Part shown: one piece after another, positions 31,769 to 39,006 of the stretch
Position numbering within the stretch: the stretch's first letter is position 1
Layout: each line of letters begins with the position of its first letter
Source of the DNA: Actinomycetota bacterium
GTDB lineage: Bacteria > Actinomycetota > JAICYB01
DNA length: 44,686 bases
Assembly: GCA_035536535.1 (NCBI GenBank)
Contig: DATLNZ010000038.1
Coordinates: 1 to 44,686, forward strand
Direction of reading: 5' to 3'
The notes under the pieces: generated by a model
What the model was told of the DNA's origin: nothing
What the model saw: only the letters and a program-made list of their open reading frames with translations
Database searches by the model: none
Position numbers and translations under genes: made by a program

Positions 31769-33082
31769 ATGCGCCGCGTGCCGCTGCTCGCCCTCATCGT
31801 CCTGCTGGTTGCCGCGGGCCCTGCCGCCTTGTCCGCGAACGACCCGGGAGCCGTCAACCAGTGGGGCTTGGCGAAGGTGGGGGCCGAGCTGGCCTGGAGC
31901 ACGTCCACCGGCACCGGTGTGGTCGTTGCGGTCGTGGACACCGGAGTGGACCTCAGCCACGAGGACCTCAAAGCGAACCTGGTGCCGGGACGCAGCATGA
32001 TCTCGGGCGAGAGCAACCGCGGCCCCCAGGACGACAACGGGCACGGCACCCACGTGGCGGGCATCGTCGCCGCCGTGGCGAACAACGGACGCGGCGTTGC
32101 CGGAGTGGCTCCGACGGCCAAGATCATGCCGGTGCGGGTGCTGAAGGACGCCGGCGACGGATCGGGAGATGCCAGCGGGTCGATGAACGACGTGGTCGCC
32201 GGCATCAAGTGGGCCGTTGACAACGGAGCCAAGGTGGTGAACCTGTCCCTGGGCGAGGACGTGCTGATAAGGACCGTCCTGGGAAGCTCGATGGAAGAAG
32301 GCTTGAACTACGCGTGGAGCCGCGGCGCGGTCCCCGTGGTAGCCGCCGGAAACGACATGCTGTTTCCGTCCGGTTACGGCGACGTGCCTGCCGTCGTCGT
32401 GTCGGCTACCGACCGCAACGACGGGAAGCCCAGTTACTCCAACGGTGTCGGGTCGGCCCGCTGGGGGATGGCGGCTCCGGGCGGCTCGTCGGGAGCGACC
32501 AACGGGATTCTTTCCAGCTATTGGGTGTCGGGGAAAGCGAACCAGTACGCGTATCTGTCCGGCACGTCGATGGCGGCCCCCCACGTGGCCGGCGCGGCTG
32601 CGCTCCTGCGCGCCAAGGGACTCAGCCCGCAGCAGACGGTGGACAAGCTGCTGGGCACGGCGAAGGACATCGGGGCCGCCGGACGCGACTCGGTGTTCGG
32701 GTCCGGGCGGCTGGACGCCGCCGCAGCAGTCGCCGGACTCGGTGGTGGTCCTGCTGTAGGCGGTCCGGCCGCACCGCCTTCCTCCGGGTCCGCGACTTCC
32801 GGCCGCCTTCCGTCGGCCGGAGGCGCCAAGAGGCCCGCGGCCCAGGCCGCGCCTCGTCCCGGCGGAGCGCCTGCGGGCGCGCCGGGATCGTCCACCGCTG
32901 CGCCCGCGCCTTCCGAGGCACCCACGGCAGAGACGGGCGCCGCCAGTGCGGCCCCGAGAGCTGCGGGGGCCCGCCCGGCCAGATCCGAACAAAAGGGTGT
33001 TCTGCCCATGGCCGGGCTCGCGGCGGCAATGCTGGCAGCCGGCTCCTCAATTGCGTTCTTCAGGCTTCGCGGCCGGCCCTGA
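31769..33082 (+). CDS. Membrane-anchored subtilisin-like protease 1
   Basis: A 437-residue S8 serine protease that is exported and then held by a C-terminal helix, the layout of actinobacterial mycosins. It has a signal peptide (about 1-24), catalytic Asp57 (VVDTGVD), His92 (NGHGTHVAG) and Ser267 (SGTSMAAP), a Pro/Ala/Gly-rich linker (about 330-400), a helix (about 412-430) and a short basic end. There is no long propeptide. ATG 31769 is used; GTG 31760 is possible. A second subtilase follows directly. No ESX secretion genes are present, so a mycosin role is not supported. Confidence 0.9.
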   Translation: MRRVPLLALIVLLVAAGPAALSANDPGAVNQWGLAKVGAELAWSTSTGTGVVVAVVDTGVDLSHEDLKANLVPGRSMISGESNRGPQDDNGHGTHVAGIVAAVANNGRGVAGVAPTAKIMPVRVLKDAGDGSGDASGSMNDVVAGIKWAVDNGAKVVNLSLGEDVLIRTVLGSSMEEGLNYAWSRGAVPVVAAGNDMLFPSGYGDVPAVVVSATDRNDGKPSYSNGVGSARWGMAAPGGSSGATNGILSSYWVSGKANQYAYLSGTSMAAPHVAGAAALLRAKGLSPQQTVDKLLGTAKDIGAAGRDSVFGSGRLDAAAAVAGLGGGPAVGGPAAPPSSGSATSGRLPSAGGAKRPAAQAAPRPGGAPAGAPGSSTAAPAPSEAPTAETGAASAAPRAAGARPARSEQKGVLPMAGLAAAMLAAGSSIAFFRLRGRP

Positions 33083-33084
33083 GA

Positions 33085-34329
33085 GTGCGGTCGCGCACCG
33101 GGCCGCAAGTCCGCACGCGAGCAAAAGCCGCCGCCTGCGCAGCGGTCGCGGCGCTGGCGGCACCGGCGGGTCCCGCGGTCTCCGCCGGTGACCCCTACAT
33201 CGACAAGCAGTACGGGCTTCAGATGGTCCAGGCCCGCGCGGCGCTGTCCCGCGCGCGGGGGGCCGGGGTACTGATCGCGGTCATAGACACCGGAGTGGAC
33301 CTCAGGCACGAGGACCTGCGCGAAAGGATCGTCCCGGGTCACGACTACATCGATGACGACGACGACGCGCAGGATGCCAATGGTCACGGCACCCACGTGG
33401 CGGGCGTCGCCGCGGCGACAGCCGACAACGGACTGGGGATCGCGGGGGTGGCCCCCGCGGCGATGATCCTGCCGCTGCGCGTGCTTGACGCAAACGGACG
33501 CGGGATCGAATCCGATGTGGCGTCCGCCATACGGTTTTCGGTGCTGCGAGCCAGAACGACGGGCGTGAAGCTGGTCGTCAACCTCAGCCTCACCGACCTC
33601 AAGCAGGGCGGCGGGATCGCGGCGCTTGACACCCGCAATGCGATCCGGGACGCCTGGCGGGCCGGAGCGGTGGTAGTGGCGGCGGCGGGAAACGAGTCGC
33701 TTCCGTTCAGCAAGTATCCGGCAGAGGGGCCGAACGTCCTGTCCGTGGGCGCGATCGACGATCGGCAGCAGCACGCCGCCTTTTCGAACAAGGGCGTCAA
33801 CCTCGTCGCCCCCGGGGAGAAGATCCTCAGCGCGTTCTGGGACCGCGACGAGCCTGACGCCCACGACCTTTACGCCGTGGGGTCGGGGACGTCGGTCGCG
33901 GCCCCCCATGTGTCCGGAGCGGCCGCGCTGCTGCTGTCCGCCGGGCTCACCAATGAACAGGCCGTGGACGCGATCCTGCGCCATACCGACGACCTCGGGC
34001 CGCCCGGACAGGATCCGGACTTCGGTTTCGGCCTGCTGAACGTGTCCCGGGCGCTGGGGCTGTCCCCGGCGGGAGCGGGAGCGGCGCCGGTGGCCGGCGC
34101 CGGCGGCCTGCCCGATTCCGTCCGGGGCAGGTTCGAGCGGCTTCAGCCCGAAATCGCAACACCCACGCCGGCTGCCAGGGCGGGCTCGGTGGCCCCGGCC
34201 CGCAGCAGCAAGCGGTCGGTATTGCCGCTGACCCTGGCTGCGGCCGTTGTGGCGCTGGCGTTGCCCGCGCTCGTCGCTTTCCGGAGGCGTAGGAGCAGCC
34301 GGCCGACCGAGATCCCCTGGGACTTCTGA
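33085..34329 (+). CDS. Membrane-anchored subtilisin-like protease 2
   Basis: A 414-residue paralogue of the preceding gene with the same layout: signal peptide (about 1-35), catalytic Asp68 (VIDTGVD), His101 (NGHGTHVAG) and Ser270 (SGTSVAAP), a linker, a C-terminal helix (about 383-402) and a basic tail. An acidic run, DYIDDDDDAQDANG, lies between Asp68 and His101 and may bind calcium. GTG 33085 follows the previous stop by two bases; CTG 33079 would give a CTGA overlap. Either way the two proteases are translated together. Confidence 0.88.
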   Translation: MRSRTGPQVRTRAKAAACAAVAALAAPAGPAVSAGDPYIDKQYGLQMVQARAALSRARGAGVLIAVIDTGVDLRHEDLRERIVPGHDYIDDDDDAQDANGHGTHVAGVAAATADNGLGIAGVAPAAMILPLRVLDANGRGIESDVASAIRFSVLRARTTGVKLVVNLSLTDLKQGGGIAALDTRNAIRDAWRAGAVVVAAAGNESLPFSKYPAEGPNVLSVGAIDDRQQHAAFSNKGVNLVAPGEKILSAFWDRDEPDAHDLYAVGSGTSVAAPHVSGAAALLLSAGLTNEQAVDAILRHTDDLGPPGQDPDFGFGLLNVSRALGLSPAGAGAAPVAGAGGLPDSVRGRFERLQPEIATPTPAARAGSVAPARSSKRSVLPLTLAAAVVALALPALVAFRRRRSSRPTEIPWDF

Positions 34330-34339
34330 CGCCGCGGCC

Positions 34340-34984
34340 TCAGCCGACGAGCAGGACTATCGCCCAGATCATCAGGGAGAGCGCGATTGCCCACGCCAGG
34401 CCCAAAGTCACGACGACGGCCGCCAGCCTGCCGAGAGCCGCAGGCCGGTCGTTTCCGCGGCCGATTCGGGGCACCCGCGGAGGCGTCTCCCTGAGGTGAG
34501 GGCGAGGAGGCGCCGGCTGGGTGACGGCCGGGAAGTCCGGAGGAACGGCCACCGCCGCGGCGGTGGCGGGATCCGCCACAGGTGACGCGGGCGAGGCTTG
34601 TCGGGCTGGTGGCGGTTCTTCCTCGGGGCGCCGTTCCAGCCGGACCCACCCCACGTGCATTCCACGCGGTGAAGCGACCGGCGGCGGCGGTTGGCCACCG
34701 TCGGTGCCCGGCGGCGGACTGGCAACGCCTTCCTGCCGGTGTGTCACCGGCCCGCTGGGATCCGCAAAGGCGAAGTGGTCCGCCGTGGTGGCCGTGGTCG
34801 GTGGCGGCGAGACGATGGCTCGCGCGGGCGCGGCGGCGTCTTCGGGGGGCGACGGACGCATGTGAGGAAGCGGGTCCTGCCGGGCAGGCGACTGAAGCCG
34901 AGCGGTCGCACCGGGATCGGCGCCTTCCGCAGCGGGGTGCTGGGGATCCTGGTCGGGCACGGGTCCTTCCGCCTCGTGAGACAC
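34340..34984 (-). CDS. Pro-rich tail-anchored membrane protein
   Basis: I do not recognise this 214-residue protein. About 170 residues are Pro/Ala/Arg-rich and probably disordered, followed by one C-terminal helix (about 187-212) that ends the chain, as in tail-anchored proteins. It is convergent with the second subtilase and divergent from the PDZ-Lon gene. GTG 34984 is the likely start. Codon use matches the neighbours, but low complexity makes the call less sure. Confidence 0.6.
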   Translation of the reverse strand: MSHEAEGPVPDQDPQHPAAEGADPGATARLQSPARQDPLPHMRPSPPEDAAAPARAIVSPPPTTATTADHFAFADPSGPVTHRQEGVASPPPGTDGGQPPPPVASPRGMHVGWVRLERRPEEEPPPARQASPASPVADPATAAAVAVPPDFPAVTQPAPPRPHLRETPPRVPRIGRGNDRPAALGRLAAVVVTLGLAWAIALSLMIWAIVLLVG

Positions 34985-35008
34985 AAAGCCGTGGGAGTTG
35001 CTTCATTC

Positions 35009-35014
35009 TAGGCT
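35009..35014 (+). promoter_or_regulatory. -10 box for PDZ-Lon gene
   Basis: TAGGCT lies 29 bases before GTG 35043. Because it sits downstream of the in-frame TTG at 34998, it argues for GTG 35043 as the start. Confidence 0.4.
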
Positions 35015-35042
35015 GCGGAAGGCAGGTGATAAGCAACCGACC

Positions 35043-36074
35043 GTGCCCCCTCACGACCGCGTCCCCAAGCTCGTCCTGATCGTCCCGGTGCTGACTGCCG
35101 TGCTGGCGCTTCTGAACATGTCCGTGCCCCGGGTCTGGATAGGACCGGGAAGTGCCGTCGAGGTCAAGGAGCTGGTGCGCATCTCGGGCGCCCAGGAGTA
35201 CCGGACCCCCGGCAAGCTGCTCCTGACGACCGTGCACCTCGTGTACCCGCCCAGCCTGGCCATGGCAATCAAGGGATGGCTGGACCCTTTGGTCGATCTC
35301 CCGCCGAGCGAGCTGTACTACCCGGAGGACGTCGACCCGCAGGAGGTCAACCGCGGCGCCAGGCAGGACCTCCAGAACTCAAAGCTCGTCGCCTCGGCCG
35401 CGGCGCTGACGCGGCTGGGCTACCCCGTCGTCCTGGAGGGGGCCGACGTGCTCGTGAGCGGGATCCCTGCGCAGTCCCCGGCCACGGGCGTGCTGCGACG
35501 CGGCGACTTCATCCTGGCCGTGGGCGGCCACAGGGTGTGCGGGGCGGAGGAGCTGCGCTTTGAGATGTCCCAGGCGACTCCCGGGGAGCCGGTGGCGCTC
35601 CAGGTTCGCCGGGACGGACGCGACATCAACGTCACGGCCGGGACCGTCCCGGACCCCGAGAACGAGCGGCGAGCGGTGCTCGGCGTGGAGCTGGCGCCTC
35701 AGGGACAGGTCCGAATACAGCTGCCGTTCAAGGTGGAGATCGAGCAGGGCGACATAGGCGGTCCGTCGGCGGGACTGGTCTTCGCGCTGTCGATCACGGA
35801 CCTGTTGCAGGACGGTGACCTGTCCGGCGGACGGGCGGTCGCCGGAACGGGGACGATCGGGTGTGGCGGGCAGGTCGGCCTGGTGGGTGGGGTGAAGCAG
35901 AAGGTGACGGCGGCCGAGAAGTCGGGGGCCGAGCTGTTTCTCGTCCCCCAGGATGAGTTCGAGGACGCCTGCAAGTGGGCCAAGCGAATCCGGATCGTCC
36001 CGGTGAACAGGCTGGACGAGGCCGTCCGGGTTCTGCAGGACCCCGCCGCGGCCAAGGCCAGGAGCTGTCGCTAG
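35043..36074 (+). CDS. Membrane PDZ-Lon (S16) protease, YlbL-like
   Basis: A 343-residue protein with one N-terminal helix (about 8-25), an extracytoplasmic PDZ domain (about 130-200; SGIPAQSPATGVLRRGDFILAV region) and a Lon-type protease domain (about 225-330). The Ser-Lys dyad is Ser242 in GGPSAG and Lys285 in GGVKQK. It lacks the AAA+ module of true Lon, as in Bacillus YlbL and mycobacterial Rv3194c. The stop is followed at once by the histidine kinase ATG. Its substrate is probably membrane or surface proteins. Confidence 0.9.
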   Translation: MPPHDRVPKLVLIVPVLTAVLALLNMSVPRVWIGPGSAVEVKELVRISGAQEYRTPGKLLLTTVHLVYPPSLAMAIKGWLDPLVDLPPSELYYPEDVDPQEVNRGARQDLQNSKLVASAAALTRLGYPVVLEGADVLVSGIPAQSPATGVLRRGDFILAVGGHRVCGAEELRFEMSQATPGEPVALQVRRDGRDINVTAGTVPDPENERRAVLGVELAPQGQVRIQLPFKVEIEQGDIGGPSAGLVFALSITDLLQDGDLSGGRAVAGTGTIGCGGQVGLVGGVKQKVTAAEKSGAELFLVPQDEFEDACKWAKRIRIVPVNRLDEAVRVLQDPAAAKARSCR

Positions 36075-38927
36075 ATGCGGCAGTCAGTCGCTTTGCCGCT
36101 CCACTTCTCGATCGAGTTCCTCGGTGTGGCCGCCTACGCCGGAGTGGTGGCGTGGGCGGTGCAGTCGCGGCGGGTAATGGTCGCCGCCGGCTGCGTGGCG
36201 CTGCTCGGCTCCCAGGTGATCCATGCGGCTCAGCTCGTGGAGTCGGAGGGCCACCCGGTCGTGGTCCTGCTCCGCGCGGCCGGACTGGCCGTGATCGCGC
36301 TGGGCCTTCATCAGGAGAGGCGGCGGGAGCTCGCCGAGGCGGTGAGGTCCGGTGCCATCGTCGCGCCGCGCGAGGCCGCGGGGGCCCGTTTCACCGCCGT
36401 CTCGCGCCGCGCCCTGGGGGAGGCCGTAGGTGCCGTTGGCCGGATCGCCCGCCGGGGTGGACGCGAAAAGGTCGCTCCCCCGGCAACTGATGGATCCGAA
36501 CCCGACGAGTCGCCGGTTCCCGCGGTAGCCGCTGGTGCCGTGGGCCTTTCGCTGCTGTCCGCGCCCGCCGCGGCCTTGGCGGCATTCAAGGGCGGCCATC
36601 TCGACGACGGAAAGCTGTGGCGTACGGGGTGGCTCGTGGTCGCCGCCTCCGAATTGTGGCTGGCGGTGGGTGGCACCAGGGCGGAGCCGCTGACTCGCGA
36701 CCTGGTTCCCCACGTCATCCGGGTGGCGGCCTTCGCCGTCATCGGCGTCTGGGCGTGGCGGAGGTCCCGAAGGTCGCTACAGCTCAGGATGGTCTCGGCC
36801 TTCTCGCTCGTGCTGGTCGTCGTGGTGGTGGTGGTCGTCGGAGCGGTGGCGCGGGTGGTCGCGTCGCGCCTGGAGGATGACCAGCTTGACCGCATCACCC
36901 AGTCGGTGCGCACGGAGCAGACGCTGTTCGTCCGCACAAACGAGGAGATGCGAGGCGACGCGGTGGCGGTCGCGACCTTTGTGGCCACGCGCCGGCCCGG
37001 AGAGGACATCTCGGGCGCCTTCGCCGGACTGCTCACCGGCGTCTACAAGGACGCCGACCTGATGATCCTGCTGCAGCCGGGCGGCGTCGTCGGCGCCGAA
37101 GCCGGCGTGGAGGGCGACGAGCAGGACCTCGCGGCGCGTTCGCCGGCGGCAGAGGCCGCGCTGGCCCGGGGTGAGGTCCCGCTGCCGTCGGTCGAGACGG
37201 AACCAGGACGGGTGCTGGTGCTCGCTTCGGCCCCGGTTTTCGGCCCCGGCGCTCCGACGCCGTCCAACGTCCGGGGGGCGGTCCTGCTCGGGCGGCGCGT
37301 GGGGGCCGAAGACCTGATCGCATCGACGTCGCCGGGCGGCACGGCCGCCGGGCTGTCCGCCGCGATCATCGGGTCCGGGGGCCAGGTCATCGCGTCCACC
37401 GGACAGCTGCGCGATGTGGTGCTGCCCGAGGCGGGCCGCCGGGCCCTGTCCGGCCCCGCCGCGGTCTGGCGTGGCCGGCTGGAGTCGCGCGACCAGACCT
37501 TTCTTGTGGGGGCCGTCCCGCTCACGGGAGCAGGAGCGGCCAACGTGTCGCTGCTTCTCGCAGCCCCCGAGTCGAGGCTGGTCGGCACGACGCTGGCGGT
37601 GGCGCGGGCGCTTTTCATCGCCGTTCTCGCATCGGCTCTCGTGGCGATCCTGATCGGGCTGTGGCTGGGCTCCCGTCTGGCGCGGCCGGTCCTGCGGCTG
37701 GCCGATACGGCGAGAAGGGTGGAGGAGGGTGATCTCGAGGCGCGGCCCGATGTCAGGTCCGAAGACGAGATCGGGACTCTCGCCCGCAGGTTCGGCGACA
37801 TGACGACGGCACTTCGGGACACCATTTCGGCGGAGCAGAGCACCCGGCGGCGATCGGAGGCGATCGTCGAAGGGATGGGCGACGGGCTGTCGGCCGTGGA
37901 CGCGGACTTCAACATCCTGTCGTTCAACCCGGCGGCCGAGGCGATTGCCGGGGTAGCGGCGTCGGCGGCCGTGGGGCGCAAGTGTTTCGACGTCTACGGG
38001 CATCTGACGTCGGGGCGCGACGGACGTCCGATGTGCGATTCGGTGTGCCCGCTGCGGCACGGGGGAGGCCGGGAGGACGTCGAGCTCGGCGCGCGCGACG
38101 GACGCCGGCTGTCCCTGTCGGTGACCTGCTCGCCGCTGCGCGACGCAGAGGGGACCCTCATCGGTGGTGTGGACCTGCTGCGCGACGTCACTCCCGAAGT
38201 GGAGGCCGAGAGGACGAAGGCGGCCGTCATCCGCAACGTGTCCCACGAGCTGCGCACGCCTCTGACCCCGATTCTGGGCTACGCGAGGATCCACGAGCGC
38301 AACCCGCTGCCGCGACAGCGGGTGGTGTCGGACATGCGCACGATCGCCGAGGAAGCCCGCAAGATCCAGCGGTTCGTCAACATCCTGGTGGACCTCGCAG
38401 CGATGGACGCCGGCAGGATGAGCGTGCACCCGGCCCCCGTGCGGCCGTCCGAGATCGTCAAGGACGCGGTGAAGCGGTGGTCCGATCGCGCTCCCGGCCG
38501 AGTTCGCGGGCAGGCTGCCGCGTCACTGCCCGAGGTGGACGCCGACGAGACCCTCATCGGGCGCGCGCTGGACGAGTTGATCGACAACGCAGTCAAGTTC
38601 GCGGTCGCCGGACGTCCCGTGGTGGTGCGGGCGACACAGAGCGGCCGGCGTATCGAGGTGTCGGTGACGGACCGGGGGCCGGGCATCGAGCGAAGCACGC
38701 TTCCGTCTCTCATGCAGGACTTCTCGCAGGGCGACGCGTCGGACACCCGTGCGGCCGGAGGCATGGGTATCGGCCTTCCGTTCGTGCGCCGGGTGGTGGA
38801 GGCTCACGGGACGAAGCTGCGGGTCCAATCGGTTCCGGGTCTGGGATCCACCTTCTCTTTCTCTCTTCCGGTGGTCCCCAAGTCGCGCCGTCCGAAGTCC
38901 GCCGCGGCGGCCAAGGGACGCGGGTGA
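36075..38927 (+). CDS. Multi-domain sensor histidine kinase
   Basis: A 950-residue membrane kinase. About seven helices lie in residues 1-262, then an extracytoplasmic sensor region (about 263-505), a helix, HAMP (about 528-585), a PAS domain (about 592-715), HisKA with phospho-acceptor His724 (SHELRTPL) and an HATPase domain with Asn838 (LIDNAVKFA), Asp866 (DRGPGIE) and GMGIGLPFV. The PAS holds Cys637, Cys654 and Cys658, which could bind a metal or cofactor. ATG 36075 directly follows the PDZ-Lon stop. No response regulator is adjacent, so its partner is elsewhere. Confidence 0.92.
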   Translation: MRQSVALPLHFSIEFLGVAAYAGVVAWAVQSRRVMVAAGCVALLGSQVIHAAQLVESEGHPVVVLLRAAGLAVIALGLHQERRRELAEAVRSGAIVAPREAAGARFTAVSRRALGEAVGAVGRIARRGGREKVAPPATDGSEPDESPVPAVAAGAVGLSLLSAPAAALAAFKGGHLDDGKLWRTGWLVVAASELWLAVGGTRAEPLTRDLVPHVIRVAAFAVIGVWAWRRSRRSLQLRMVSAFSLVLVVVVVVVVGAVARVVASRLEDDQLDRITQSVRTEQTLFVRTNEEMRGDAVAVATFVATRRPGEDISGAFAGLLTGVYKDADLMILLQPGGVVGAEAGVEGDEQDLAARSPAAEAALARGEVPLPSVETEPGRVLVLASAPVFGPGAPTPSNVRGAVLLGRRVGAEDLIASTSPGGTAAGLSAAIIGSGGQVIASTGQLRDVVLPEAGRRALSGPAAVWRGRLESRDQTFLVGAVPLTGAGAANVSLLLAAPESRLVGTTLAVARALFIAVLASALVAILIGLWLGSRLARPVLRLADTARRVEEGDLEARPDVRSEDEIGTLARRFGDMTTALRDTISAEQSTRRRSEAIVEGMGDGLSAVDADFNILSFNPAAEAIAGVAASAAVGRKCFDVYGHLTSGRDGRPMCDSVCPLRHGGGREDVELGARDGRRLSLSVTCSPLRDAEGTLIGGVDLLRDVTPEVEAERTKAAVIRNVSHELRTPLTPILGYARIHERNPLPRQRVVSDMRTIAEEARKIQRFVNILVDLAAMDAGRMSVHPAPVRPSEIVKDAVKRWSDRAPGRVRGQAAASLPEVDADETLIGRALDELIDNAVKFAVAGRPVVVRATQSGRRIEVSVTDRGPGIERSTLPSLMQDFSQGDASDTRAAGGMGIGLPFVRRVVEAHGTKLRVQSVPGLGSTFSFSLPVVPKSRRPKSAAAAKGRG

Positions 38928-39006
38928 TCAGGGTCGCCAACGGCAGCCGCCTAGCCCGCGCACCGGCCGACCCGCTATCGTTACGGCGGATGCGACGACC
39001 AGCCAG

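Noticed and set aside
31769-34329. Subtilase pair as mycosins of a type VII secretion locus
   Set aside because: The architecture fits, but no EccB, EccC, EccD, EccE or WXG100 genes are present in the window.
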